NCBI RefSeq assembly: GCF_031180965.1
Contig: NZ_JAPSLH010000009.1
Coordinates: 81,605 to 145,604, forward strand
Direction of reading: 5' to 3'
Source: Chelativorans sp.
GTDB taxonomy: Bacteria > Pseudomonadota > Alphaproteobacteria > Rhizobiales > Rhizobiaceae
Length of the DNA: 64,000 nt
How positions within the stretch are numbered: position 1 is the first letter of the stretch; each line of letters starts with the position of its first letter. The notes below the pieces were generated by a model that saw only the letters and a program-made list of their open reading frames with translations, made no database searches and was not told the DNA's origin. Below are positions 1 through 8,462 of the stretch, one piece after another. The position numbers and the translations under genes are program-made.

Positions 1-2
1 GC

Positions 3-227
3 TATGCACGGATCGGGCTGACCCCGGGCCGCGCGCGGCCCGGCTGGGTCATCGAAGACCTCAACGAGGACGGGGCCTGCGGGAACGCGGCGGCGGCGAC
101 ACGGGAGCTTGGCGAGCGGCTTCTCGAGACGGCGTCGCGCAATTTTGCGGCCTTTCTCGCTGAATTCGACCGCTTCTGCCGCGACATGGAGGAAGCGCGG
201 CCAAGCAGCGGCGACGGGAGGAATTGA
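3..227 (+). CDS. C-terminal end of a creatininase-family amidohydrolase (5' end outside window)
   Basis: Only the last 74 codons are present, open from the window edge and ending in a TGA that overlaps the next gene's ATG (TGATG at 225-229). The tail has a glycine-containing segment ([16 protein letters not shown]) followed by an amphipathic helix ([21 protein letters not shown]). This resembles the C-terminus of creatininase-family proteins, where a D-(hydrophobic)-G-N/D-A-x-x-A-T segment precedes the last helix. Those enzymes are metal-dependent amidohydrolases acting on creatinine and similar cyclic amides. The metal ligands lie upstream and are not visible, so the family call rests on the tail alone. 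The overlap indicates translational coupling to the FAD oxidoreductase, probably in one catabolic operon. Confidence 0.5.
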   Translation, partial: YARIGLTPGRARPGWVIEDLNEDGACGNAAAATRELGERLLETASRNFAAFLAEFDRFCRDMEEARPSSGDGRN

Positions 228-1645
228 TGTCCATCTCCGGCAAGACCACGATCGACTGGCAGGCCTTCAGGCAAGCGCTTGGCGACGTGGAAAGTGTCGA
301 TACGCCTTCCATCGTCAAAAAGCGCTCGCGCGACTTCTTCTGGTACAGCCCGATTCTCAACCGAGAGCTAGCCGGCCATTTCGGCGACCTGGTGGTCGTG
401 CCGCGCGATATCGGCGAGCTCAAGACCTGCATCGCCACAGCCTTCGATTGGAACGTGCCGACGGTCGTGCGCGGCGGGGGGACCGGCAATTACGGACAGG
501 CGGTGCCGATGGATGGTGGCCTGATCATCGACATGACTAGCATCAACCGCATCCCCGAAATCAGCGGCGAAACAGTGCATGTGGAGGCGGGCTGCAAGAT
601 CGCTGCGATTAACAAGGCGCTGCACGAGCATGGCCGCGAGCTGCCGATCTTTCCTTCCACGGAGGCGATCGCGACGATCGGCGGCTTCATTGCCGGCGGC
701 TCCGGCGGCATCGGCTCCATAACCCACGGAATGCTGCGTGACAGAAAGAATATCGAGTCGATCGCGGTGCTTTCGATGGAGAATCCGCCGCAGCGCCACC
801 TCTTCGAAGGCGAGGAGATCGCCTCGATTCACCATGCCTGGGGTCTGAACGGGATCATCACGGATCTCGTGCTGCGGACCGTGCCGGCGCGGAACTGGAT
901 GAATGTCATTGCCTCCTTCAGCACCTACCGACAGGCTTTCGAAGCAGCCGTCGAAATCGGCTCAAGCCGGAACTTCGAGCTCAAGCTGCTGACGACCATT
1001 GACGCTGGGATCGCCGCCTCGATCCACAGCCTCGGCGCGCTCGGCCAGGGCGGCCGCGCGCTTCTCCTTGCCATGGTGGACGATGCGGATGCGTTGCGGG
1101 ACGTCGTGCGCGAGCGTGGCGGAGAGGTGGCTGTCGCCGCCGATGCGGCCGGACTTGCGGCGACTGGCCTGCCGCATCTGTCCGAATTCTCTTACAACCA
1201 CACCACCCTTCAGGTGCTCAAGAACGACCGCAGCGTCACCTATCTGCAGGTGACCGTCCCCCCGCCGCTCGATGGGCGGAAGATCGAGGCGCTGCAGGCC
1301 GTTTTCGGCGACGAAGTGATGATGCACCACGAGTTTGCGCTTCTGCGCGGGCAATTGGTGGCCTTCGACCTTCCGGTGGTGCGCTATTCCTCCGACGAGC
1401 GGCTGTTCGAGCTGATGCGGATCTACGAGGCGCATGGCTGCCCAACCTCCAACCCGCACGTTCCCTATGTGGAGGGCGGCTCGATGAAACCGGACTACCG
1501 CCACCTGGCATGGAAGAAGCGGCTCGATCCCAAGGGGCTGCTCAATTCGGCCAAGTCCCGGCGCTGGAACGAGGTGAAGCATCTCTCCGCCGACGAAATC
1601 GAACAGCTTCCGAGCAGGGTGCCGGCCGCGGAGACCGCGGCATGA
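227..1645 (+). CDS. FAD-binding oxidoreductase, VAO/GlcD type
   Basis: A 472-residue soluble flavoprotein of the vanillyl-alcohol oxidase/PCMH superfamily (FAD_binding_4). The N-terminal half carries the two FAD-pyrophosphate segments: [12 protein letters not shown] near residue 83 and [17 protein letters not shown] near residue 150. The C-terminus has the [12 protein letters not shown] signature that matches the DPxGxLNPGK motif of D-lactate/glycolate oxidase-like enzymes. No cysteine cluster for a fused Fe-S domain is seen. ATG 227 is chosen because GGGAGG lies just upstream and the codon overlaps the preceding stop; a TTG one codon earlier is possible. The substrate cannot be read from sequence. 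The neighbours, a creatininase-like protein and a deaminase-like amidohydrolase, suggest oxidation of a nitrogen-containing or hydroxylated intermediate. Confidence 0.85.
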   Translation: MSISGKTTIDWQAFRQALGDVESVDTPSIVKKRSRDFFWYSPILNRELAGHFGDLVVVPRDIGELKTCIATAFDWNVPTVVRGGGTGNYGQAVPMDGGLIIDMTSINRIPEISGETVHVEAGCKIAAINKALHEHGRELPIFPSTEAIATIGGFIAGGSGGIGSITHGMLRDRKNIESIAVLSMENPPQRHLFEGEEIASIHHAWGLNGIITDLVLRTVPARNWMNVIASFSTYRQAFEAAVEIGSSRNFELKLLTTIDAGIAASIHSLGALGQGGRALLLAMVDDADALRDVVRERGGEVAVAADAAGLAATGLPHLSEFSYNHTTLQVLKNDRSVTYLQVTVPPPLDGRKIEALQAVFGDEVMMHHEFALLRGQLVAFDLPVVRYSSDERLFELMRIYEAHGCPTSNPHVPYVEGGSMKPDYRHLAWKKRLDPKGLLNSAKSRRWNEVKHLSADEIEQLPSRVPAAETAA

Positions 1646-1730
1646 GGCCCGGAACGGCACTGCGTAAGGGCGAACGCTCCCACAGAGTGGTTGCACAATC
1701 TCGGCGGCGATGCGGGACCATCTGGGCGAG

Positions 1731-2984
1731 ATGACAGACGGCGTTTACGGAAATGTTCGGGTGCCGCGCTCGTTGGTTGCCGACGAGAGCCGCTTCGGCG
1801 GCCGCCTGGAGGGGGACTGCCTTATCGGTGACCTCGTCGTGAGGGACGGCAAAGTGGCGGGGATGGCTCGGGAGGGAAGCGCGCCGCTGGATCTTGAGGG
1901 CCGCATCCTCACCCCGACGCTTGTGGAAGCCCACTGCCACCTGGACAAGTGCTTCACGGCCTCACGGCTCGATTTTGCCGGCGGCACGCTTCTCGACGCC
2001 ATCGACGCGCAGGCGCGGGACAAGGCGCACTGGACGCGCGAGGACATACGCGCCCGGGCGCTGCGGGGTCTTGAGGAACTCTGGGCCTCCGGCTGCCGGT
2101 TTGCGCGAACGCATGTGGATTGGGCCGTCAATCCGACCGATCCGTCGCACGCCCCGCTTGCCTGGGAGGTGCTGGGCGAGATCGCTGAGGAATGGCGGGA
2201 CAGGTTCACCCTCCAGAGGGCAGCCCTCCTGCCCATCGAGGCCTTTGCGGCGGAGGAGATCGCGACCCCGCTCGCCGCTCGGGTCGCGCAAGACGGCGGA
2301 GTCCTCGGCGCCTTCGTCTTCGGGCAGGACGGAGCGCGGGAGAGCGTTCGCAGGATGGTCCGCGTCGCCCGTGACCATGAAATCTCCCTTGACTTCCACG
2401 TCGACGAAGACCTGTCGCCCACGCTTAAAGGACTGGATTTCGTTGCGGAAGCCGTGGCATCGGAGCGCTTCGATGGGCCCGTCCTCTGCGGCCATGCGTG
2501 CAGTCTGAGCACGATCGAAGGAGACCAACTCCACCGGCGGATCGAGCGCATCGCCGAGGCTGGCCTGACGATCGTCTGCCTCCCCACCAGCAATCTCTAT
2601 TTGCAGGACCGAGGAGCCGGCACGCCGACGCGCCGGGGCATCACCCGCGTGCAGGAGCTGATTAAGAGAGGCGTCCCCCTCGCCTTCGGGACGGACAATG
2701 TGCGCGACGCCTTCTGCCCGATCGGCGCGCACAACCCCTTCCAGAGTCTCGCATTCGGCATCCTGGCCGCCCAGTTGGAGCCGCCCGCTGGCCGCTGGTT
2801 GCCCTGCATCACCCATGCGGCCGAACGAGCTCTCGGGTTTAAAGAGACGATGGTGGAGGGCTGCCCGGCCGACCGGCTGCTTCTGTGGCACGCCCGTGAG
2901 ACGGCCGACCTCCTGGCGTCATCGCCTGCCCGCCCGCCGCAAGAACTCCCGGCGACATTGCGCCGCGCGCGGCGGCGTAGTTGA
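1731..2984 (+). CDS. Cytosine-deaminase-like amidohydrolase
   Basis: A 417-residue member of the amidohydrolase superfamily, cytosine deaminase/CodA-like branch. Visible metal-site elements are EAHCHLDK (H-x-H, about residue 65), DFHVDED (about residue 222), CGHACSL (about residue 252) and FGTDNVRDAFCPIG (about residue 320), the same order as in CodA. The enzyme should hydrolyse an amide or amidine bond of a cyclic nitrogen compound; the exact substrate is unknown. It sits 85 bases after the FAD oxidoreductase, on the same strand. The start is uncertain: ATG 1731 gives a CodA-like N-terminus (MTDGVYGNVRVPRSL), while an in-frame ATG lies at 1710, and neither has a strong ribosome-binding site. 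A 30-codon reading frame starting at 1642 and overlapping the previous stop might act as a coupling leader, but nothing supports it as a gene. Confidence 0.78.
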   Translation: MTDGVYGNVRVPRSLVADESRFGGRLEGDCLIGDLVVRDGKVAGMAREGSAPLDLEGRILTPTLVEAHCHLDKCFTASRLDFAGGTLLDAIDAQARDKAHWTREDIRARALRGLEELWASGCRFARTHVDWAVNPTDPSHAPLAWEVLGEIAEEWRDRFTLQRAALLPIEAFAAEEIATPLAARVAQDGGVLGAFVFGQDGARESVRRMVRVARDHEISLDFHVDEDLSPTLKGLDFVAEAVASERFDGPVLCGHACSLSTIEGDQLHRRIERIAEAGLTIVCLPTSNLYLQDRGAGTPTRRGITRVQELIKRGVPLAFGTDNVRDAFCPIGAHNPFQSLAFGILAAQLEPPAGRWLPCITHAAERALGFKETMVEGCPADRLLLWHARETADLLASSPARPPQELPATLRRARRRS

Positions 2985-3194
2985 ACGGCTTCGCCCACAT
3001 CCACCGACCGGATTACAGCTGCCAATCGTCATCGCCCAGAGAAGTGCGGGGCCAGCAAAGCCCTTGTCGCATACGCGCGCTGGCTTCACGGAACTCTTGC
3101 CGGCAACGTCGTTACGGCGGCGTGGTATTGTCAGTGTTTCACAGTCGTTTCAATTCGTGATCAAACTCGAACTAGTCCTCAGCGTTGCTGTTGT

Positions 3195-3446
3195 ATGAAT
3201 AGCAACAGATGGAATTTACCTGTTCCTGTCAGAGATGGACAGGACATCGTGTTCGAGATCAGATCAGTGCGTCATGCTGCCGAATTTCTTATTCTGCACT
3301 GGCCTGACTCTGACAGAGGATCCTGGAAACACTTGGCAGCTCAAATTGCGTGCCTGGATGTACTTGAATCCGAGCGCGAGCCCGAACATGCCCGTCGGGC
3401 TTTTGTGGAAGCGGCAAAGGCCGCCGGCATACTGGCCGAGGGATGA
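3195..3446 (+). CDS. DUF982 family small protein, copy 1
   Basis: An 83-residue protein with the DUF982 pattern: a short N-terminal strand region (WNLPVPV), a central A-x-F-L-I-L-H-W-P segment, then an alanine-rich C-terminal helix (ARRAFVEAAKAAGIL). DUF982 is a family of short proteins of unknown function, abundant in rhizobia and often multi-copy. It has no signal peptide or membrane segment, so it is probably cytoplasmic. Two further divergent copies follow within 850 bases on the same strand. No convincing ribosome-binding site precedes the ATG, and the 210 bases upstream (2985-3194) hold no gene. Confidence 0.75.
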   Translation: MNSNRWNLPVPVRDGQDIVFEIRSVRHAAEFLILHWPDSDRGSWKHLAAQIACLDVLESEREPEHARRAFVEAAKAAGILAEG

Positions 3447-3542
3447 GCAGTGGCGACGGATCAAGAAATGTCACCGTCCGTGTGCCGGCCGTGAACCTTT
3501 CCCGCCCTTAGACCGTTCTGAAGCGGCGAAAGGAACACTCCG

Positions 3543-3839
3543 ATGTATGCTGCGCAGTTTGCGCTCCCGGTCCGCATCGTTCTCTCGCCGGGAGAGCCGG
3601 TTACAGAGGTCTATAGTGCCGACGAGGCACTGGACTTGTTGATGGGCTGGCCCAAGCAGGAAAGCAGAATTTTTCAGAAAGCGGCAAGCGCTTGCCTCGC
3701 GGCCACTGCGGATCCGGCGCTTTCGGAAGAGGCGCGCAAGGCGTTCGTCACCTTCGCGAATGCTTCTGGAATTATCGCGAGAGATGTCCCGCTCGACAGT
3801 CTCTACGAAAATGGCGAATTGAAGCCTCTCTATCGCTGA
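3543..3839 (+). CDS. DUF982 family small protein, copy 2
   Basis: A 98-residue paralogue of the gene just upstream. It keeps the family layout: FALPVRIVL at the N-terminus, A-L-D-L-L-M-G-W-P in the middle, and EARKAFVTFANASGII as the C-terminal helix, with about 15 extra residues after it (PLDSLYENGELKPLYR). AAAGGAAC lies six bases before the ATG, a good ribosome-binding site. Function is unknown. The three copies share layout rather than close identity, so they are old duplications or separate acquisitions, not a recent tandem expansion. Confidence 0.7.
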   Translation: MYAAQFALPVRIVLSPGEPVTEVYSADEALDLLMGWPKQESRIFQKAASACLAATADPALSEEARKAFVTFANASGIIARDVPLDSLYENGELKPLYR

Positions 3840-3945
3840 ATGTGCTTCTCCGCATTACTGATGGCAAGATAAAGCCACATTCCGTTGGAACATAATCTGC
3901 GGCTCGACGTTTGTTCTCTCTCTTGGGCGGCAGTCGGAAGTCAAA

Positions 3946-4269
3946 ATGTCAGTTGGGGTAATCGATCCTGCAGGCCGCGGGGCCGCAACACAGGACCGCG
4001 TGGCCAGGCCGGCACAGGCGCCGCGCCACCGCATGTTCCACAAGCCGGTGGTTATCGAAAGAAGACGCATCGATCGTGACCGCGTCGTCTTGAACACGAA
4101 GGTGGCGCTCGACTCGCTGGTCCACGAATGGCCGGCAATGGACTGTCCGCACCGCGCCCGGGCCGTGAAGACGTGCCTGGCGGTCATACGCGGCGAGCAG
4201 CCGCCTTCGGCCGCGCGCCGCGCCTTCGTCGCAGCCGCGAAAGCTGCCCGGATCCTTCGCGAAGCCTAG
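3946..4269 (+). CDS. DUF982 family small protein, copy 3 (N-terminally extended)
   Basis: A 107-residue protein ending in the DUF982 core: A-L-D-S-L-V-H-E-W-P, a Cys-containing helix (AVKTCLAVIRG) and ARRAFVAAAKAARILREA. About 30 residues precede the core (MSVGVIDPAGRGAATQDRV...), which is longer than in the two upstream copies. GGAAG five bases before the ATG supports the start. It is the last of three tandem DUF982 genes and faces the transporter gene whose stop lies 19 bases further on. Function is unknown. Confidence 0.68.
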   Translation: MSVGVIDPAGRGAATQDRVARPAQAPRHRMFHKPVVIERRRIDRDRVVLNTKVALDSLVHEWPAMDCPHRARAVKTCLAVIRGEQPPSAARRAFVAAAKAARILREA

Positions 4270-4288
4270 CCGCAAACGTCGCTTGCGA

Positions 4289-5173
4289 TCAGCCGCGCCC
4301 CGGCACCGAAACGGCCGGGCGGCTGTTGAGCAACAGCACGACGATCCCGCCGACAACATACGCAACAAGTCCATACAGGGCCGGCGGTATGGCCATGTCC
4401 GGATTGTCGAGCATGTATTCGCTAAGTGCCATCGTGATAACCAAGGCGGCATTGTGGATGCCCGTCGCCATAGTGAGCGCGATGGCCTGCTGCCGTTCGA
4501 CGCCTGCCAGCCGCGGAACGAAATAGCCCACCGAGAAGCTTATCACATTGAAGGCGACCGCTGTGGCGCCGAGAATCGGCCCCCAAACCAGCAGCAGCTC
4601 CCAATTTCCGATGAGGGCCGCCAGCACCACCGCCGCGATGAACAACGTTGCCAGCAGCTTGACGGGGCGCTCGAGCCGGCTTGCCAACGCCGGATAACGG
4701 TTGTGGATGAAGATGCCGATCATTGCCGGCACGATCGCGATGGCGAAAATCTGCAGGACGTCCTTCAACTGGACCGTCACGATCTCCGCCTCGCCATAGA
4801 ACAGGCGCAGCGCCACACCCGCCATGATCGGCAGGTTGGCCAGGGCGACCAGCGAGGTGACGGCGGCAACGGTTATGCTGAGCGCCACGTCGCCGCGCGC
4901 AAGATGCGTATAGAGGGAAGCGGAGGTCGCGCTGGGGCTTGCGGCAAGCAGCATCATACCCGCCGCGATAGCCGGCGGCAGATCCGACCAATAGACGAGG
5001 AGCAAGCAGACAAGCGGCAGCACCAGAGCCTGGCAGAGGACGCCGATGATCACCGGCTTTGGCCTCGAGAGTATCCGCGTGAAATTCTCCAGCCTCAGCG
5101 ATAGGCCGAGGCCGAGCATTATGATGAACAAGGCCACTGGAAGGCCGACGCTTATTGCCACGCTGGACTGCAT
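4289..5173 (-). CDS. Bile acid:sodium symporter (BASS) family transporter
   Basis: A 294-residue integral inner-membrane protein with about nine to ten hydrophobic segments and no signal peptide. It fits the BASS/SBF superfamily, whose members carry bile acids, pyruvate, pantothenate or other organic anions with Na+. Typical features are LLAASPSATSASLYTHLARGD at about residues 97-117, matching the conserved AxxPxxxxSxxxTxLAxGD-type crossover region, and the later ATGIHNAALVI segment. Start 5173 (MQSSVAIS) is preferred over an upstream in-frame ATG because it begins at the first membrane segment. Substrate is unknown. The gene runs divergently from the PBP gene across about 250 bases. Confidence 0.8.
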   Translation of the reverse strand: MQSSVAISVGLPVALFIIMLGLGLSLRLENFTRILSRPKPVIIGVLCQALVLPLVCLLLVYWSDLPPAIAAGMMLLAASPSATSASLYTHLARGDVALSITVAAVTSLVALANLPIMAGVALRLFYGEAEIVTVQLKDVLQIFAIAIVPAMIGIFIHNRYPALASRLERPVKLLATLFIAAVVLAALIGNWELLLVWGPILGATAVAFNVISFSVGYFVPRLAGVERQQAIALTMATGIHNAALVITMALSEYMLDNPDMAIPPALYGLVAYVVGGIVVLLLNSRPAVSVPGRG

Positions 5174-5424
5174 TATGCCCCCGAATCGCTCGGATAGAGG
5201 ATCCGACCTCGTGTAGAAAAAACGCTCCTTGGGCTGAAAACAAGGTGGGCCACAAGCCGCCACCACCGGGTCGACATTTCGGCAACACTTTTAGCGAAAT
5301 TGCCGTCTTCCGGCCCACCCGCACGCCCCGGCGGAAACCGATGTTGCGCAACTTCGTTGACGGTCTAGCGCAGCTGCCCCACGGCAGCTGTTCCGGCGGC
5401 ACCTGGCGGCGACGGAGGGATTTG

Positions 5425-7914
5425 ATGGCGGAAGCGACCGGCACACCGAAAGGGCAAGGCGACGGACAGGAGCCCGGCGGCACTCCTGCCGAACCTGCCG
5501 GTACGGCGCCCCAATCCGGTTTCTCCGAAACGCGCGGCGCTCTGCGGCAGTTCGGATCCGCCCTGCGGCACGATATCGGCTCGGCCTGCCGCCGGCTCGC
5601 AGGGAAGTTCCGGTCGAGGCCGGCCTACCCCCTCACGGAGCGGACGGCGCCCCGGCGCAGGAGCGCGTTCTTGCGCGCAATGCGTGGAATGGCCGTCCTG
5701 CTGCTTCTGGGCGTTGCCGTCGGCATCGGCCTGCTGGCTTGGGCACTGCAGGATATTCCTTGGGAGGATATCGCCGACGGCTCGCTTAAGCCGGTGGTCG
5801 TGCTTGAGGACGCGGACGGCCAGCAGCTTGTCAGCCAAGGTCCTTACCAAGGCGCGTATGCAACGCGCGAGGCCTTCCCGCAGCACCTCGTCGACGCGGT
5901 GCTGGCAGCCGAGGATCGCCGCTTCTATGACCATTTCGGCCTTGATCTAAGGGGGATCAGCCGGGCGTTGGTGACCAATCTGCGGGCCGGCATGGTTGTG
6001 CAGGGCGGCAGCACGATCACGCAGCAGCTCGTCAAGATCATGTATCTCGAGCACGACCGCACCTTGAAGCGCAAAATCCAGGAGGCCGTCATCGCGATCT
6101 GGCTGGAGCGCAAGCTCGGCAAGGAAGAAATCCTTACCCGCTATTTAAACAATATTTACCTCGGGGCAGGCGCGACCGGGATGCCTGCTGCGGCCCGCGT
6201 CTACTTCAACAAGGACGTCGGCGCCCTTGATCCGGTCGAATCGGCCATGCTGGCCGGCCTCATCCGCGCTCCCTCGCAGCTCAATCCTTTGGAGAATTTC
6301 GAGGGGGCGCGGAAGCGTGCCGAAGTCGTGCTGGACACTATGGTGGCCGACGGCAAGCTCGACCAGGCAGCGGCTGACCGCGCCAGGCAGGATTTCGCGG
6401 AACTGCACCCGTCCCGTCCCGTAGCACGGTCCGGCAGCTGGTTCGCCGACTGGGTGAGCGACGACGCGCGGGAGATCGCCGGCCCCTATCGAGGGACCAT
6501 ACGCGTTCAGACGACCCTCAACCCGCGCCTGCAGGTCATTGCCGAACGGGTCGTGGCCGAGACGCTGGAGCGCGACGGCGCAGCAGCGGGCGCCTCCCAG
6601 GCGGCACTGGTGGCGATGACACCTGAGGGCGGCGTGCTCGCGATGGTAGGCGGCCGCAGCTACGAGGACAGCGAGTTCAACCGCGCCGTCGCGGCCCGCC
6701 GCCAGCCGGGCTCGGCCTTCAAGCTCTTCACCTTTTACGCCGCGCTTAAAACCGGAATTTCACTCGACGACATCGTCGATGACGCGCCGATCAAGATCGG
6801 TGATTGGGAACCGGAGAATTTCACCGGTGAGTATTTCGGGCCGGTCACGTTGGCGGAAGCCTTTGCACGCTCCCTCAATGCGGCGACCGTCGCGCTCGCC
6901 ATGGAGGTGGGCATCGACAAGGTGATCGCCGCCGCGCGGGAGCTCGGCATCGATGCGGAGCTCGGCGAAACCCCGAGCGTTGCCCTCGGCAGCTATGAAG
7001 TGAGCCTGCTTGATCTTACCGGTGCCTATGCGTCGGTGCGCGCAGGCAAGGCGCCGATCGAGCCGTGGGGAATCGCCTCTTTCCACGCGGATGGCCAGCC
7101 GCGGGCGTTCAGCGTCGGTGCTTCAAAAGAGGCGGAGATCGATCTTGCTCCCTATCAAGCCTCCCTCGTCCAGCTGCTCCAGCTGGTGGTGGAGCAAGGG
7201 ACTGGCCAAGCCGCCGCGCTCGACGGGTTTGCCGCCGGCAAGACGGGCACCAGCCAGAATTTCCGCGACGCCTGGTTCGTGGGCTTCACCGAGCCTCTGG
7301 TCGTCGGCGTCTGGGTCGGCAATGACGACGAGACGCCGATGCAGGAAGTAACCGGCGGAAACCTGCCGGCGCAGATATGGCGCAATTTCATGACCGAGGC
7401 ACTGCAGGAGCTTGGCGGGAGCGGCGGCGCGATCCTTCCACCCCCGCCGGCGGCCGAAACCCCGGCCGAGGCTCAGCCGGGCATCGTCTCCGTCGAAGAG
7501 GATGCCGGGCAGACCGGGAGCATTCTGGTCCAGCCCGAGTCCGGCACCGACCAGCCGAGCCAGACCGTCTCGGGGCAGATCATCCCTCCCGAACAGGCAG
7601 CCCCCGCCTGCAATATCGAGGCTTGTTCCAGGATGTACCGCTCGTTCCGGGCGTCGGACTGCACCTATCAGCCCTTCAGCGGGCCGCGCCGCATGTGCAT
7701 GGAGGCGCCGATCGGGCGCAGCGTACCGGTGGGTACTGTTGAGCAAGCTGGCGGAGAGCACAGCGTGATCCCGGCGGGCGCCGCCTCCGCCGTCGGCGAG
7801 GGACAGCTCATGGCCTGCAACTACCGCGCCTGCGCGCGAGCCTACCGCTCGTTCCGGCCATCGGACTGCACCTACCAGCCCTACTCCGGACCGCGGCAGA
7901 TCTGCGACAGGTGA
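5425..7914 (+). CDS. Class A penicillin-binding protein (glycosyltransferase/transpeptidase) with two C-terminal BA14K-like Cys repeats
   Basis: An 829-residue bifunctional murein synthase anchored by one N-terminal membrane segment (about residues 88-108) after a long basic cytoplasmic tail. The glycosyltransferase domain shows AAEDRRFYDHFG with the catalytic Glu, and GGSTITQQLVK. The transpeptidase domain shows PGSAFK (SxxK), ARSLNAAT (SxN) and KTGTSQNFRDAW (KTG). After a Pro/Glu-rich linker the protein ends in two copies of a four-cysteine motif (about residues 729-758 and 798-827) with the pattern C-N-x-x-A-C ... YRSF ... DCTYQP ... C, resembling the BA14K motif. GGAGGGA just before ATG 5425 decides the start; an upstream in-frame ATG at 5341 has no such site. 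It is longer than a minimal PBP1 because of the tail and the basic leader. The tail should lie in the periplasm and could form disulfides or bind a surface ligand. Confidence 0.92.
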   Translation: MAEATGTPKGQGDGQEPGGTPAEPAGTAPQSGFSETRGALRQFGSALRHDIGSACRRLAGKFRSRPAYPLTERTAPRRRSAFLRAMRGMAVLLLLGVAVGIGLLAWALQDIPWEDIADGSLKPVVVLEDADGQQLVSQGPYQGAYATREAFPQHLVDAVLAAEDRRFYDHFGLDLRGISRALVTNLRAGMVVQGGSTITQQLVKIMYLEHDRTLKRKIQEAVIAIWLERKLGKEEILTRYLNNIYLGAGATGMPAAARVYFNKDVGALDPVESAMLAGLIRAPSQLNPLENFEGARKRAEVVLDTMVADGKLDQAAADRARQDFAELHPSRPVARSGSWFADWVSDDAREIAGPYRGTIRVQTTLNPRLQVIAERVVAETLERDGAAAGASQAALVAMTPEGGVLAMVGGRSYEDSEFNRAVAARRQPGSAFKLFTFYAALKTGISLDDIVDDAPIKIGDWEPENFTGEYFGPVTLAEAFARSLNAATVALAMEVGIDKVIAAARELGIDAELGETPSVALGSYEVSLLDLTGAYASVRAGKAPIEPWGIASFHADGQPRAFSVGASKEAEIDLAPYQASLVQLLQLVVEQGTGQAAALDGFAAGKTGTSQNFRDAWFVGFTEPLVVGVWVGNDDETPMQEVTGGNLPAQIWRNFMTEALQELGGSGGAILPPPPAAETPAEAQPGIVSVEEDAGQTGSILVQPESGTDQPSQTVSGQIIPPEQAAPACNIEACSRMYRSFRASDCTYQPFSGPRRMCMEAPIGRSVPVGTVEQAGGEHSVIPAGAASAVGEGQLMACNYRACARAYRSFRPSDCTYQPYSGPRQICDR

Positions 7915-8012
7915 TCGCCGTCGGGTGCTACCCCACCGCGGCGCCACAATGTCTGACTTTGCTGAAGCGGCGGCACACTCACGATGGGGTGCCCCGCGTT
8001 GGAGGGTGAGGT

Positions 8013-8093
8013 GCCCCCCGGAAAATCGATGCTGTTCGCGGCAGCCGATCTAGTCCGGGGGGCTCGTTCGCCCGAAGGAGTGACGTTCGGGCG
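8013..8093. repeat. Two adjacent hairpins (10 bp and 8 bp stems)
   Basis: GCCCCCCGGA at 8013-8022 pairs perfectly with TCCGGGGGGC at 8054-8063. Six bases later CGCCCGAA at 8069-8076 pairs with TTCGGGCG at 8086-8093. Neither is followed directly by a long T-run, so they are not classical terminators, although a T-containing patch (ATATTTTGAT) follows at 8101-8110. They lie about 100 bases past the PBP stop codon. Confidence 0.6.
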
Positions 8094-8281
8094 GACAGGA
8101 ATATTTTGATAAAACCGTAGTTTTAAGAAATTCCAAGGGACAAACGTATTCCACTAAAATATGAGGCGAGATAACCAGAAAAGCCACCAGTATACCTCAA
8201 CATAGTTCGTCACATCCTGGAATCATGTCTCTTTGATAGATCCTTCTCTATCCTGAGCGGTTCGCACGCGCAACCCGATAT

Positions 8282-8346
8282 GCAGTTCAAGATTAATAAC
8301 AACCCTGAACTGCTCTTAGAGAGTTCGTAGATTTGTCAAGAACTCT
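8282..8346. repeat. Two adjacent hairpins (8 bp and 7 bp stems)
   Basis: GCAGTTCA at 8282-8289 pairs perfectly with TGAACTGC at 8306-8313 across a 16-base AT-rich loop. AGAGTTC at 8320-8326 pairs with GAACTCT at 8340-8346. The two stems share the GTTC/GAAC core, so alternative pairings between them are possible. Confidence 0.55.
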
Positions 8347-8462
8347 GCCGCTCTGCTTCAGCGCTCCAACAGCACCACTCGGCCAGTGCGATTGGCCGGT
8401 GCCCCTGCTGCAGCGGTATTGTAGAGCCGGTAAATTCGCGGCTTGCGGGTGAAGCAGCGCCG

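Larger units (their letters stand above)
7915..8462. other. Gene-free, AT-rich region with six inverted repeats
   Basis: This 548-base stretch between two convergent genes has no credible coding frame and is clearly richer in A+T than its flanks from about 8095 to 8345. It contains six perfect inverted repeats: 8013-8022 with 8054-8063 (10 bp), 8069-8076 with 8086-8093 (8 bp), 8110-8115 with 8120-8125 (6 bp, 4-base loop), 8235-8240 with 8247-8252 (6 bp), 8282-8289 with 8306-8313 (8 bp) and 8320-8326 with 8340-8346 (7 bp). The density is far above what I would expect by chance. It could be back-to-back terminators, a structured RNA, or the remnant of a mobile element. No known RNA family was recognised. 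Confidence 0.6.

Noticed and set aside
1642..1734. A 30-codon frame overlapping the FAD oxidoreductase stop
   Set aside because: It has no ribosome-binding site of its own, and its Arg-rich product resembles nothing. It may only reflect codon bias.
7915..8462. Insertion-sequence ends around the hairpin-rich region
   Set aside because: No transposase fragment, no matching terminal repeats at both ends and no target-site duplication could be seen.
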